Source: JAWKWH01 sp965204295
Lineage (GTDB): Bacteria; Pseudomonadota; Alphaproteobacteria; Rhizobiales; Rhizobiaceae
Reading direction: 5' to 3'
Length of the DNA: 64,000 nucleotides
NCBI GenBank assembly: GCA_965204295.1
Contig: OZ241973.1
Span: 3,348,001 to 3,412,000 of the forward strand
Shown here: positions 26,338 through 35,528 of the stretch, piece after piece
Layout: every line of letters begins with the position of its first letter
How positions within the stretch are numbered: position 1 is the first letter of the stretch
Made by a program: the position numbers and the translations under genes
Notes under the pieces: model-generated
Seen by the model: only the letters and a program-made list of their open reading frames with translations
Told to the model about the DNA's origin: nothing
Database searches by the model: none

Positions 26338-26817
26338 CTAGTTCGCGGATTTCCCGGCGATCGTATAGTCCAGAGGCAGTTCCGTCGTGTATTTGATCTG
26401 CTCCATGGCGAAGGATGATGACACGTCCCGGATCTCGATTTTCGAGATCAGGCGCTTGTAGAATTCATCAAAGGCGGCAATGTCGGGCACGACCACGCGC
26501 AGCAGGTAGTCGATATCGCCGGCCATGCGGTAAAACTCGACAACTTCGGGAAGATCGCGCACAACTTCGGAAAACCGTTTCAGCCACTCGATGTTGTGCG
26601 AATTGGTCCTGATCGCGACAAAAACCGTCACCGCCGCGTTGATTTTCGCCGGATCAAGCACGGCGACCCGCTTCCTGATAACGCCCTCTTCCTCAAGCTT
26701 TTGAATGCGCCGCCAGCACGGCGTCGTCGACAGCCCTATCCTCTTGGCGATATCGGCCACCGCGAGGGTGGCGTCCTCCTGCAGGAGACGCAGGATTTTT
26801 CGATCGAGGCGGTCCAT
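26338..26817 (-). CDS. Lrp/AsnC-family transcriptional regulator
   Basis: A 159-residue regulator: winged helix at residues 1-60 (LDRKILRLLQEDATLAVADIAKRIGLSTTPCWRRIQKLEEEGVI) and a C-terminal RAM ligand-sensing domain. Such proteins sense amino acids and often control nearby transport or catabolic genes. It converges on the AlkD-like gene, so its target is not obvious here. Confidence 0.9.
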   Translation of the reverse strand: MDRLDRKILRLLQEDATLAVADIAKRIGLSTTPCWRRIQKLEEEGVIRKRVAVLDPAKINAAVTVFVAIRTNSHNIEWLKRFSEVVRDLPEVVEFYRMAGDIDYLLRVVVPDIAAFDEFYKRLISKIEIRDVSSSFAMEQIKYTTELPLDYTIAGKSAN

Positions 26818-26947
26818 TGAATTCTCCGGTAATTGGATGATTTTTGCGCAGTTGCACTATCTTCAATGAATTTCAAGAAATTTCTTCTCAAAGGTCGCCA
26901 ATATCCGCTGCCGGTTTTCCAATCGCTCCGGAGATCAACAGGTGATG

Positions 26948-27580
26948 CTAAGCGTGTTTTACCCTACGTGCGATCTCCTTGCGGAGGGCCGGAAGCACAT
27001 CGGCCTCAAACCAGGGATTTTTCCCGAGCCATCCGGAATTGCGCCAGGACGGATGGGGCAATACAAGCATTCGCGGACCGTCATCGACGGCGTCGAAATA
27101 GGAACGCCAGTTCCGCACGGTATCCGTCAATGTTTTGGCGCGCCGGTTGCCCAGATGCCATTCTTGTGCGTATTGCCCGATGATCAATATCAGCCTGATC
27201 CGCGGTAGTTCCGCCAACAAATGCGTACGCCACAAAGGCGCGCATTCGCGGCGCGGCGGCAGGTCGCCGCCCTTGGCGTCCAGACCGGGAAAACAAAAAC
27301 CCATCGGAACAATCGCGAAATTTCGGGGATCGTAGAATTGGGTCCGATCCACACCCAGCCAATTGCGCAGCCGGTCTCCGGACGGATCATCGAAGGTAAT
27401 GCCGCTTGCGTGGACCCGGGTTCCGGGCGCCTGGCCGGCAATCAGGATCTCCGCGTCTTTCGAAGCTACCACAACGGGTCGTGGCTTGTGGGGCAGTGCT
27501 TTGCCCATTGGATTGTCCATGCACTGTCGGCAGGCGCGAATCTCTTTCAACAAACGATCAAGCGATCCGCCGTCAGGCAT
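26948..27580 (-). CDS. Uracil-DNA glycosylase superfamily protein
   Basis: About 210 residues. The active-site motif is AGQAPGTRVHASG. An N-terminal ACRQC cysteine pair and a later RRECAPLW could be iron-sulfur ligands as in family 4 enzymes. LPHPSWRNSGW near the end is the usual DNA-intercalation loop with its His. The ATG at 27578-27580 overlaps the end of the GST gene by eight bases, so the two form an operon. The exact lesion recognised is uncertain. Confidence 0.8.
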   Translation of the reverse strand: MPDGGSLDRLLKEIRACRQCMDNPMGKALPHKPRPVVVASKDAEILIAGQAPGTRVHASGITFDDPSGDRLRNWLGVDRTQFYDPRNFAIVPMGFCFPGLDAKGGDLPPRRECAPLWRTHLLAELPRIRLILIIGQYAQEWHLGNRRAKTLTDTVRNWRSYFDAVDDGPRMLVLPHPSWRNSGWLGKNPWFEADVLPALRKEIARRVKHA

Positions 27581-28184
27581 CGGCGCTTGGCCTCGCCTTG
27601 ACCTGCGCATACCAGCGCCGCAGGTTCCGAAGCTCTTCGGGGACTTCGATCCGTGCGGGTTTCAGAAAGTCGACGCCGATCATCGCCGTGATGTCAGCCA
27701 CCGAATAGTCATCGCCGGCGACATGCCCGCGCGCTTGAAGTTCCTTGTCCAGAAGGCGCATGAAATCGACGGCCCTCGGCTTGTTGGCTTCGCCCCAGGC
27801 GGCAATCTGCGGCCTCTCCCATTCCTTCATCGCCGGATGAATGTGGCGGAAGGCCTGGGCGACGGGAAAGAGAAAGTGCAATTCCACGCGGCGCTGCCAC
27901 ATCTCCACCAGCGCCCTGCCGAGCGCGCCGATGCCGAACAACGGCGGTTCTGGATGCAGTTCCTCGAAATAACGGCAGATTGCGATCGACTCGGTCAAAA
28001 TCGTTCCGTCATCGAGTTCAAGCACCGGCAGTCGCCGCAAGGGATTGCGTGAGGAAATCTCGTCGGAGCGGTGCCCCAGCGCACCCATATCCACCGGCGC
28101 CAGCGGAACGTCTATGCCCTTTTCGGCAAGAAATATGCGGACTCGTCTGGGATTGGGCGCCCTGCCGCCGTCGAACAGCTTCAT
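27573..28184 (-). CDS. Glutathione S-transferase
   Basis: A 203-residue cytosolic GST. The thioredoxin-like half runs from MKLFDGGRAPNPRRVRIFLAEKG to NPLRRLPVLELDDGTILTES, including the cis-Pro and the ES glutathione-binding pair. The helical half has DDYSVADITAMIG, the N-capping box. The ATG at 28182-28184 follows GGGAGG at six bases; the open frame continues upstream but is not coding. Confidence 0.88.
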   Translation of the reverse strand: MKLFDGGRAPNPRRVRIFLAEKGIDVPLAPVDMGALGHRSDEISSRNPLRRLPVLELDDGTILTESIAICRYFEELHPEPPLFGIGALGRALVEMWQRRVELHFLFPVAQAFRHIHPAMKEWERPQIAAWGEANKPRAVDFMRLLDKELQARGHVAGDDYSVADITAMIGVDFLKPARIEVPEELRNLRRWYAQVKARPSADA

Positions 28185-28353
28185 GTCATGCCTCCCGCTT
28201 GCGCGTTGCCGGTCCACACAATGGTCAAACAAACGTCTCATAACAAGTCCGATTCCAGTTTCAAAAATTCGAGAACTACGAATGCAGCGCGGCGAGGATG
28301 GACATTTTGATTTTCGGAAGGTATGGGGCAGGCGGCTGCAAAGTAGGTAAGAT

Positions 28354-28886
28354 ATGTCAATATCTCTCATATACGTGGACGAATTGATCGAAGCACGTGA
28401 AAAACTCCATGGTGGGGGCGCAGGCGCGCCACAGAGATTGGTCGATGGACAGTATGAGGGTTCTGCGCTCAATCGCGCCTGCGTCGTAATGCTTTCGTCC
28501 GCCCTCCAGGCCTTCGTCAGCGACGTTTTTATTGCCTGTTCACAGAAAGCTTTCGGGCGGGAACTCAAGGCCAGAGAGGAAAAAGCCTACAATGCGACAT
28601 GGAACAGATGGGGCAATCCAAGCGATAAAAACATTGTTGCGTTGTTCCAGCGCCTTGGCGTCATCGACGTTCTTGATGGCCTGTCTTGGCAAAGGCAATC
28701 CACTGACACTTTAAAAAAAATCTCGATCAAATCAATCTGGTCAGAAACCGGATCGCGCATAGTCAGCAGATCAATATCAATGGCGAACCGTACAAGCTAC
28801 GGCTTGTAAATATTAAACGGTGGCGCGATATTGCAGAGCAGTTTTGTGATCGTTTTGAATGCCACGCAAAGGCGAAAATTCGATAG
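28354..28886 (+). pseudogene. RiboL-PSP-HEPN-type domain protein, split by a frameshift in an A8 run
   Basis: The first 128 or so residues read in one frame (SLIYVDELIEAREKLHGG... WGNPSDKNIVALFQRLGVIDVLDG). At the homopolymer TTA8TC at 28711-28720 the frame changes. One extra A would continue as TLKKNLDQINLVRNRIAH and run to the stop at 28884-28886 for about 177 residues, while the actual frame stops at 28809. The part lost is the RNRIAH catalytic R-x4-H motif of HEPN ribonucleases. It could be a mutated gene, a slippage-controlled toxin or a homopolymer sequencing error. No antitoxin gene is obvious. Confidence 0.75.
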
Positions 28887-29077
28887 CTTACCAGAGACGC
28901 TTCCCACCCAGTTCGCCCTCCGCCACCGCAGACCGGCGCTCCCGGCCAACCTTATCCGGCCGGCCGCCGCGACCGGACGACAGCGGAAAAGCTTTCCGCG
29001 CCGAATTGATGACAACTTGCAATTCGCCGCGGCGCGAACGATATGAGGCGGACCGCATCCGGTAGCGAAACAGGATC

Positions 29078-29323
29078 ATGACTGACAGCGTCGCGGCGAT
29101 CGAAAGCCCCTGCATCCTCGTATGCTCGATTGATCTGAAGACCGGCTTTTGTTTCGGTTGCGGCAGAACCCGCGACGAAATCGGCGCTTGGACATTGATG
29201 CGGCCCGAGACCCGCCGTTCCATCATGCGGGCGCTTCCCGAAAGACTGGAAACGGTCGAGCACAGGCCGCGCCGCGAAACGCGGCGTCGGCGCATGGCGC
29301 GCGAAAAGGCCGTACCGGAGTAG
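29078..29323 (+). CDS. DUF1289 family small cysteine-motif protein
   Basis: An 81-residue protein with the DUF1289 signature SPCILVCSIDLKTGFCFGCG followed by RTRDEIGAW; the four cysteines could bind a metal. The basic C-terminal tail is ordinary for the family. Function unknown. It is seven bases from the next gene, with which it probably forms an operon. Confidence 0.85.
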   Translation: MTDSVAAIESPCILVCSIDLKTGFCFGCGRTRDEIGAWTLMRPETRRSIMRALPERLETVEHRPRRETRRRRMAREKAVPE

Positions 29324-29329
29324 CTGAAG

Positions 29330-30031
29330 ATGCCCCGCCTGGTATGGATGATATTGGCGGCAGTTGGCGTGGGGCTGATCATGCTTGTGGTCAATCACGA
29401 TGCCGGAACGACGCTCGGCCTTGAAAACGGGGCCTTCGCCAGGGTGTTGTACATGGGCGCCTGGGGCACGGTGATCGGCGCCGCGCTGCTCGGCTCGCGC
29501 ATTCCCTTCGGCCGCGCCGCCCGCAATCTTGCAGTCTGGCTGATAGTCGCATTGGCGCTGATGGCGGGCTACCAGTACCGATACGAATTGCAGGATGTCG
29601 CAAACCGCGTGACTGCGGGCCTGATCCCCGGCAGCCCTCTTTCCATATCGGACGAGAACGGCGTGGCGGTGATGCTGGAAAAGCGCGCCAGCGGACATTT
29701 CGAGGCGCGCGGCGAGGTCGACGGCGAAGACGTCGCATTCCTTGTCGATACCGGCGCGACGACGACCGTGCTGACAGCGGCCGACGCCCGCCATGTGGGC
29801 ATCGACGTCAGTTCGCTCTCCTACACCGTACCCGTCTCGACGGCCAACGGCGTGGCGCGTGCGGCGCGCGCCAGCGCCGGCGAGATACGCATTGGAGACA
29901 TTTCGCGCGTGCGCGTGCCTCTGCTTGTCGCTGAACCCGGACAACTAGGCCAAAGCCTGCTCGGCATGAACTTTCTCGGCACACTATCGGGCTTTGACGT
30001 GCGCGGAGACCGTTTGATTCTCAGGGATTGA
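29330..30031 (+). CDS. TIGR02281-type clan AA aspartic protease (retropepsin-like), membrane-anchored
   Basis: A 233-residue protein with N-terminal membrane helices (residues about 5-23, 40-57, 65-82) and a C-terminal retropepsin-like domain. The active-site motif is FLVDTGATTTVLT, with GQSLLGMNFLGTL and the final DRLILRD strand as in the alphaproteobacterial family. It probably acts as a dimer on the periplasmic side; the substrate is unknown. Confidence 0.85.
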   Translation: MPRLVWMILAAVGVGLIMLVVNHDAGTTLGLENGAFARVLYMGAWGTVIGAALLGSRIPFGRAARNLAVWLIVALALMAGYQYRYELQDVANRVTAGLIPGSPLSISDENGVAVMLEKRASGHFEARGEVDGEDVAFLVDTGATTTVLTAADARHVGIDVSSLSYTVPVSTANGVARAARASAGEIRIGDISRVRVPLLVAEPGQLGQSLLGMNFLGTLSGFDVRGDRLILRD

Positions 30032-30449
30032 GGGCGAAAATGCCGACATTCCGGCGTTTGACGGCCGGTGCCGCGACGTGTTCGGCGATCCCACGCTAAA
30101 ACTCTCGCCCGTGGCGAGGTCGCGCTTCGCTACAGGAACGGTAAGGTGGCGACGGAGGAATGCCGGCCGGGATGAAACACCCCCGCCGCCCGGATGGCCA
30201 TGCGCGTTGCGTCAGGCGGCGGTTTTCCGGGGGCGGCGTGCGGTCCGCCCGCATGTGCTGACCGTCGAGAGCTTCATGGCGGACGTTCGGACAGCATGAC
30301 GTCACTCGCGCCAATCCGGGACTTGCTGATGCGCGAACCGGGTTTGACCGGTTAAGCCTAATAGTTGTCGTGAATTTCTACCGGGTAATATCCGGGCAAC
30401 ATACGCACTTTAAGCTTATTTGTCCAAATCGTTATTTTCATTTAGTTTC
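30032..30449. other. Intergenic region with a possible Hint-gene 3' remnant
   Basis: About 420 bp with no full gene. The only recognisable item is a 30206-30238 segment resembling the last codons and 3' flank of the Hint genes on the minus strand. A short open frame at 30096-30314 minus has no family match. Confidence 0.4.
30206..30238 (-). repeat. Possible remnant of a third Hint-gene 3' end
   Basis: Read on the minus strand, this matches the last codons of Hint module B (PRKTAA then TGA) base for base over about 20 bases. It continues into CGCAAC, as after the stop of module A. Nothing recognisable of the Hint domain remains upstream, so this is a fragment at best. Confidence 0.35.
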
Positions 30450-30524
30450 TGGTGCTGCCGGAGAGATTCGAACTCTCGGCCTCTCCCTTACCAAGGGAGT
30501 GCTCTACCCCTGAGCTACGGCAGC
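30450..30524 (-). tRNA. tRNA-Thr (anticodon GGT)
   Basis: Full cloverleaf on the minus strand. The acceptor stem GCTGCCG pairs with CGGCAGC, the anticodon stem CTCCC/GGGAG holds loop TTGGTAA (anticodon GGT), and the T arm GAGAG-TTCGAAT-CTCTC is intact. The 3' ACCA is encoded. Length is 75 nt including CCA. Confidence 0.97.
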
Positions 30525-30687
30525 GGCTTGTGCGGTTTCGCCGCCTTCTGGCATAGGGAACTTGTTGTTGCAAGCGGGATTGGCCACGGACGCGCCCGCT
30601 GCCCGCGATCGGATTGACGCCATGCAATCGCCAATATCGTTCGCCATGCAACGCATCGATTTTCGGAGAGAACCACAGGAGAACGAC

Positions 30688-30849
30688 ATGGGCAAATCTC
30701 CCGCCGCCCCGACCGCGAAAGGAGCCGACAGAAACGCCAGGCTCGCCGCGGAACTGCGCGCGAACCTGATGAAGCGAAAAGCTCAATCGCGGAAACGCGA
30801 CCGGGCCCGCTCTCAGGAGAAAAGCCCCGGAACGACCGACGAGCGGTAG
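30688..30849 (+). CDS. Small basic protein conserved upstream of murA
   Basis: A 53-residue, very basic protein with RLAAELRANLMKRKAQSRKR. Rhizobiales commonly have a small protein of this kind next to murA. The ATG at 30688 follows AGGAG at seven bases. Function unknown; a nucleic-acid-binding role is only a guess from its charge. Confidence 0.7.
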   Translation: MGKSPAAPTAKGADRNARLAAELRANLMKRKAQSRKRDRARSQEKSPGTTDER

Positions 30850-31015
30850 CACCGGCGGCCGGGCGACCGGTTCCGCGTCGCCCGCGGTCACGTCAACGCC
30901 CTTGAACGGCCCGAGGCGATCTCCTAGACGAATGCGGGCAGCGATGAAATTTCAGATAGTGCGAATTCGATGACCGGCATGTTGCAATCGACATGCGCCG
31001 GCGGCAGGTTTTGAC

Positions 31016-32308
31016 ATGGACAGAATTGGAATCATTGGCGGCAACCGTTTGGAGGGAACGATTCCGATTTCCGGGGCGAAAAACGCGGCCCTGCCGCTCA
31101 TGATCGCCTCGCTGCTGACCGACGATACGCTGACGCTGCAAAACGTGCCGCATCTCGCCGATGTCGAGCAGTTGATACGGATTCTCGGAAATCATGGCGT
31201 CGATTACTCCGTGAACGGCAGGCGCGCCCGGCAGGTCGGCAATTATTCACGCACGATCAATTTCTCCGCGCGGAATATCGTCGATACGACAGCGCCATAC
31301 GAACTGGTGTCGAAAATGAGAGCCGGTTTCTGGGTTGTCGGTCCGTTGCTGGCGCGCATGGGCAAGGCCCGCGTCTCGCTGCCCGGCGGCTGCGCCATCG
31401 GCACCCGGCCGGTCGATCTGTTTATCGAGGGCTTGCAGGCCCTGGGCGCCGAGATCGACATAGACAACGGTTATGTGAATGCGAAAGCGCCCGATGGCGG
31501 CCTCGTCGGCAACCGTTACGCATTTCCGAAAGTTTCCGTCGGCGCGACCCATGTATTGCTGATGGCCGCTTCGCTTGCGCGCGGCGAAACGGTCATCGAA
31601 AACGCGGCCTGCGAGCCCGAAGTAACCAATCTCGCCGACTGCCTGAACGCGATGGGCGGCAGGATCGAGGGCGCGGGGTCTCCGGTTATTTCCATATCGG
31701 GCGTCGACGCCCTTAGCGGAGCGCGCCATGCCGTCATTCCCGACCGCATCGAAACCGGCACCTATGCGATGGCCGCGGCCATGACCGGCGGCGATGTGCT
31801 GCTTGCCGGCGCGCGCCCCGAACTGTCGCGAAAGGCGCTGGACATGGTTGCCCGCGCCGGATCGGAAATCTCGATCACAGATGAAGGGATACGCGTTCGA
31901 CACGCGGACGACGCGATCCGGCCGGTCGACGTCTCCACCGCGCCGTTTCCGGGTTTTCCGACAGACCTCCAAGCGCAGTTCATGGGGCTGATGACCAGAG
32001 CGCGGGGCCGGTCGCGCATCACCGAAACCATTTTCGAAAACCGCTTCATGCATGTTCAGGAACTGGCCAGGCTCGGCGCGCACATCGCGCTCGACGGTCA
32101 GACGGCGATCGTCCACGGCGTGGAACGCCTGACCGGGGCGCAGGTCATGGCAACCGACCTGAGAGCATCCGTATCGCTTGTAATCGCCGGCCTTGCCGCG
32201 GAAGGGGAGACCATCGTCAACCGCGTCTACCACCTCGACCGCGGCTTTGAGCGGCTTGAGGAAAAATTGTCGCGTTGCGGCGCCAGGATCGAACGCGTTT
32301 CGGACTGA
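31016..32308 (+). CDS. murA: UDP-N-acetylglucosamine 1-carboxyvinyltransferase
   Basis: First committed step of peptidoglycan synthesis: transfers enolpyruvate from PEP to UDP-GlcNAc. It has 430 residues. IIGGNRLEGTIPISGAKNAALPLMIA opens the protein. The catalytic, fosfomycin-sensitive cysteine is in GGCAIGTRPVDLF, and the product-binding FPTDLQAQFMGLMT and FENRFMHVQELARLGA are intact. It leads the conserved block that runs to yacG. Confidence 0.96.
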   Translation: MDRIGIIGGNRLEGTIPISGAKNAALPLMIASLLTDDTLTLQNVPHLADVEQLIRILGNHGVDYSVNGRRARQVGNYSRTINFSARNIVDTTAPYELVSKMRAGFWVVGPLLARMGKARVSLPGGCAIGTRPVDLFIEGLQALGAEIDIDNGYVNAKAPDGGLVGNRYAFPKVSVGATHVLLMAASLARGETVIENAACEPEVTNLADCLNAMGGRIEGAGSPVISISGVDALSGARHAVIPDRIETGTYAMAAAMTGGDVLLAGARPELSRKALDMVARAGSEISITDEGIRVRHADDAIRPVDVSTAPFPGFPTDLQAQFMGLMTRARGRSRITETIFENRFMHVQELARLGAHIALDGQTAIVHGVERLTGAQVMATDLRASVSLVIAGLAAEGETIVNRVYHLDRGFERLEEKLSRCGARIERVSD

Positions 32309-32436
32309 TGCCGCCGATGTGGCCGCAAGCACATGGGCGCGGCCGCCGATTTCAGGCGACGCAATGTGTTGCACTGCGGTATAAGACGGCATAACACTGG
32401 GCTTCATATCGACTTCGCGACGTCAGCTTAACCGCC

Positions 32437-32871
32437 ATGAACCTCCTGCGTCTTGCAGCACTGGATGAGGAAGACCTGAAGATCGTGTCCGCACATGTGC
32501 AGGACGCGGTTTTGAAGGCCGGCGATATCGACTTCCAAATACGCCGCCGCAGATTGGTGCTGCCGATCAATCGCTTCGCCTGGGAGGTGGAGAAAAGACT
32601 CTTTTGGCAACAAAACGAGCGGAGGCGCAGTGTGCTTCACTTCGATTCGGTGACCGGCATCAGATCGACGGGGATCGACCGCCAGGACAAGGATGCCGTT
32701 TTGTCGATGCTTGCGACCCGCTTCCGGAAATCCGAAGCCCCGTCCGGGGAGATCGAGATAATGTTTTCCGGCCATGCGGCCATCAGGCTTTCGGTGGAGT
32801 GCATCGAGGCGTACCTGACCGACCTCGGTGCGGCATGGCGGGCCTCTTCCCGCCCGACGCATCGGGTGTGA
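32437..32871 (+). CDS. DUF2948 family protein
   Basis: A 144-residue protein of unknown function found between murA and hisD in Rhizobiales. LRLAALDEEDLKIVSAHVQDAVLKAGDI and FVWE-like RFAWEVEK near residue 50 are the family hallmarks, followed by VECIEAYLTDLGAAW. It is immediately upstream of hisD (12 bp). Confidence 0.85.
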   Translation: MNLLRLAALDEEDLKIVSAHVQDAVLKAGDIDFQIRRRRLVLPINRFAWEVEKRLFWQQNERRRSVLHFDSVTGIRSTGIDRQDKDAVLSMLATRFRKSEAPSGEIEIMFSGHAAIRLSVECIEAYLTDLGAAWRASSRPTHRV

Positions 32872-32883
32872 GGAAGGAACGCG

Positions 32884-34182
32884 ATGCCTCTGCTGCTCGA
32901 CAGTCGCCACAGGGATTTCGAATCACGCTTTTCGGCATTCCTGGATGCAAGGCGCGACAACGCGGGAAATGTCGACAAGGAGGCCGCGCGCATTATTGCG
33001 GACGTTCGGCAGGGCGGCGACAAGGCGCTGGCCGAATACACCAGGAAACTCGACCGGCTCGATTTCTCGAACAAGCCGATGGCCGTCCCCATCGACGACG
33101 TCAGGAACTCGATTGAGAGCGTCCCGTCGGCGACCCGCGATGCGCTGAAGGTTGCACGCGACCGCATTGAATCCCATCATAAACGCCAGCGGCCCGAAAA
33201 CCTCCGCTACACGGATCCGCTCGGTGTCGAACTGGGCTGGCAGTGGACTTCCGTTGAATCGGCCGGTCTTTATGTGCCCGGAGGAACCGCCAGCTATCCC
33301 AGTTCGGTATTGATGAACGCGGTGCCTGCCCGCGTGGCCGGCGTGGAGCGTATCGCGATGGCCGTTCCCGCTCCGGATGGAGATCTCAATCCGCTGGCGC
33401 TGGCGGCGGCCCATCTGTGCGGCATAACGGAAATCTACCGCATCGGGGGCGCGCAAGCGATCGCCGCGCTTGCCTACGGCACCGAAACCATCGCCCCGGT
33501 CGCCAAGATTACCGGACCCGGCAATGCGTGGGTCGCAGCCGCCAAACGCCAGGTCTTCGGCACTGTCGGCATTGACATGGTCGCCGGCCCCTCCGAAGTG
33601 CTGGTTATCGCGGATGGCGGCAACGACCCGGCCTGGATCGCGGCCGATCTCCTCGCGCAGGCCGAACACGACGCGGCGGCGCAATCCATCCTGATCGCCG
33701 TTGATTCCGGGTTTGGAGATGCGGTCGCCGTTTCCGTCGAGCGGCAACTGGCCACCTTGCCGAGAGCGGAGACCGCCGCCGCAAGCTGGCGCGACAATGG
33801 CGCGATTATCGTCGTGCCCGACCTTGAACAAGCCGTTCCCCTCGCCGACCGCATCGCGCCGGAGCATCTAGAACTGGCGTTCGACAACGCCGATGCCTTT
33901 GTCGGCAAATTCCGCAACGCGGGCGCAATCTTTGTCGGCCGCCACACACCAGAAGTTATCGGCGACTATGTCGGCGGTTCGAATCACGTCCTGCCGACAG
34001 CCCGCACGGCGCGTTTCTCGTCCGGCTTGTCGGTTCTCGACTTCATGAAACGCACCTCGATTTTGAAATTGAACGCCGATCAACTCGCCAGCCTCGGCCC
34101 GCCGGCAATGGAACTCGCGGAAGCCGAAGGCTTGCAGGCCCACGCGCGCGCGGTGTCAATCCGTATGAACGGGCGCGGGTGA
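32884..34182 (+). CDS. hisD: Histidinol dehydrogenase
   Basis: A 432-residue zinc enzyme for the last two steps of histidine synthesis (histidinol to histidine, using two NAD). LYVPGGTASYPSSVLMNAVPA, GPGNAWVAAAKRQVFG, AEHDAAAQSILI and the catalytic pair in APEHLEL are all present. AGGAAGGA precedes the ATG. It lies in the standard Rhizobiales position between DUF2948 and UPF0262. Confidence 0.96.
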   Translation: MPLLLDSRHRDFESRFSAFLDARRDNAGNVDKEAARIIADVRQGGDKALAEYTRKLDRLDFSNKPMAVPIDDVRNSIESVPSATRDALKVARDRIESHHKRQRPENLRYTDPLGVELGWQWTSVESAGLYVPGGTASYPSSVLMNAVPARVAGVERIAMAVPAPDGDLNPLALAAAHLCGITEIYRIGGAQAIAALAYGTETIAPVAKITGPGNAWVAAAKRQVFGTVGIDMVAGPSEVLVIADGGNDPAWIAADLLAQAEHDAAAQSILIAVDSGFGDAVAVSVERQLATLPRAETAAASWRDNGAIIVVPDLEQAVPLADRIAPEHLELAFDNADAFVGKFRNAGAIFVGRHTPEVIGDYVGGSNHVLPTARTARFSSGLSVLDFMKRTSILKLNADQLASLGPPAMELAEAEGLQAHARAVSIRMNGRG

Positions 34183-34188
34183 GACGGC

Positions 34189-34668
34189 ATGGGCGGCGAC
34201 AGCAAAAATCGTCTCGTTGACGTCGTGCTTGACGAGACTATCGGCAAGTCCACGCCCGACGTGGAGCACGAGCGCGCCGTCGCGATTTTCGACCTGATTG
34301 AGGAGAACAGTTTCAAACCGGTCGGCGACCGGACCGGCGGACCCTACAAACTCAAGCTTTCGCTGGTCGAATCCCGGCTGATGTTCGCAATTACCCGGAA
34401 CGATGATTCCGACGCTGTCACCCACATATTGTCGCTGACGCCGTTCCGCCGCATCGTGAAAGACTATTTCATGATCTGTGAAAGCTACTACGAGGCGATT
34501 CGCAGTTCGACGCCGAGCCAGATCGAAGCAATCGACATGGGCCGCCGCGGTCTGCACAATGAGGGATCGCAGACGTTGCTGGAGCGTCTGGACGGCAAGA
34601 TCGAAGTCGATTTCGACACAGCGCGCCGGCTGTTTACGCTGGTCTGCGTACTGCATTGGCGCGGTTGA
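34189..34668 (+). CDS. UPF0262 family protein
   Basis: A 159-residue uncharacterised protein restricted to alphaproteobacteria. Family segments include VVLDE, DVEHERAVAIFDLIEEN, GPYKLKLSLVE, LSLTPFRRIVKDYFMICESYY and GRRGLHNEGS. It starts six bases after hisD and overlaps the next gene by 13 bases. No function is known. Confidence 0.9.
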   Translation: MGGDSKNRLVDVVLDETIGKSTPDVEHERAVAIFDLIEENSFKPVGDRTGGPYKLKLSLVESRLMFAITRNDDSDAVTHILSLTPFRRIVKDYFMICESYYEAIRSSTPSQIEAIDMGRRGLHNEGSQTLLERLDGKIEVDFDTARRLFTLVCVLHWRG

Positions 34669-35150
34669 GCACCGCCGTGACGGCGAACCGCGGCGCAATC
34701 GACAAGCAGATCCCGGGACAGCCGCTTCCGGGTTCGGTGCTTTTTCTGTGCGGCATGAACGCGGTCCGCTCCCCCATGGCCGAACAACTCGCCCGCACAT
34801 CGCTGCCAAATCGCGTCTTTGTTTCATCGGCCGGCGTTCGCGCCGGATCGCGCGATCCGTTCATTGACGCGGTTTTGGGTGAAATGGGTCTTTCGCTTGG
34901 CGAACGGCGGCCGCAGGCGATCGCGGACATGGACGATTCCTATTTCGATCTGATCATTACCCTGGCTCCGGACGCTCACCACGCCGCGCTCGAATTGACG
35001 CGCTCGCAAGCCGTTGACGTCGAATACTGGCCGACCGCCGATCCGACCTCGACGACCGGCGACCGCAACCGGATTTTGGATGCGTATCGCGATGTCCGAA
35101 ACCGGCTTGAGCGGCAAATCAGGTTGCGTTTTCAAATCGCCAGACCCTGA
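34656..35150 (+). CDS. Low-molecular-weight protein-tyrosine phosphatase family protein
   Basis: A protein of about 164 residues. The P-loop LFLCGMNAVRSPMAE has the C-x5-R catalytic motif, and VEYWPTADPT carries the general-acid aspartate late in the chain, as in LMW-PTP and arsenate reductases of this fold. The TTG at 34656 overlaps the preceding gene; a GTG at 34677 is an alternative. Substrate unknown. Its place in the block before infA is conserved. Confidence 0.85.
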   Translation: MARLSTAVTANRGAIDKQIPGQPLPGSVLFLCGMNAVRSPMAEQLARTSLPNRVFVSSAGVRAGSRDPFIDAVLGEMGLSLGERRPQAIADMDDSYFDLIITLAPDAHHAALELTRSQAVDVEYWPTADPTSTTGDRNRILDAYRDVRNRLERQIRLRFQIARP

Positions 35151-35265
35151 TCCGTCGTCATTTCTCAAGGCAAACATACTTGTTCACAAAGGGAGAAAAA
35201 TCCTATAGGTTCCGCCCGAATTCCGGCTTGGCCGGATGATTTTTTTGTCAAACCAAAGGTCAAGG

Positions 35266-35484
35266 ATGCCCAAGGAAGAAGTTCTCGAATTCCCCGGAGT
35301 TGTAACGGAATTGCTGCCCAACGCCATGTTCCGGGTCAAACTCGAAAACGAACACGAAATCGTCGCACATACCGCAGGCCGAATGCGCAAGAACCGCATT
35401 CGCGTTCTGACCGGCGACAAGGTTCTGGTCGAGATAACGCCTTATGATCTGACCAAGGGCCGGATTACGTACCGGTTCAAATAG
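35266..35484 (+). CDS. infA: Translation initiation factor IF-1
   Basis: A 72-residue OB-fold protein binding the ribosomal A site during initiation. It has the usual family length and sequence: MPKEEVLEFPGVVTELLPN, FRVKLENEHEIVAHTAGRMR and the end GRITYRFK. An AGG site directly precedes the ATG; the frame upstream is not coding. Confidence 0.97.
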   Translation: MPKEEVLEFPGVVTELLPNAMFRVKLENEHEIVAHTAGRMRKNRIRVLTGDKVLVEITPYDLTKGRITYRFK

Positions 35485-35528
35485 TCCGCTGCCGGCGTCC
35501 GCGTTTTTTCAATGGTATCCCTGAACCG

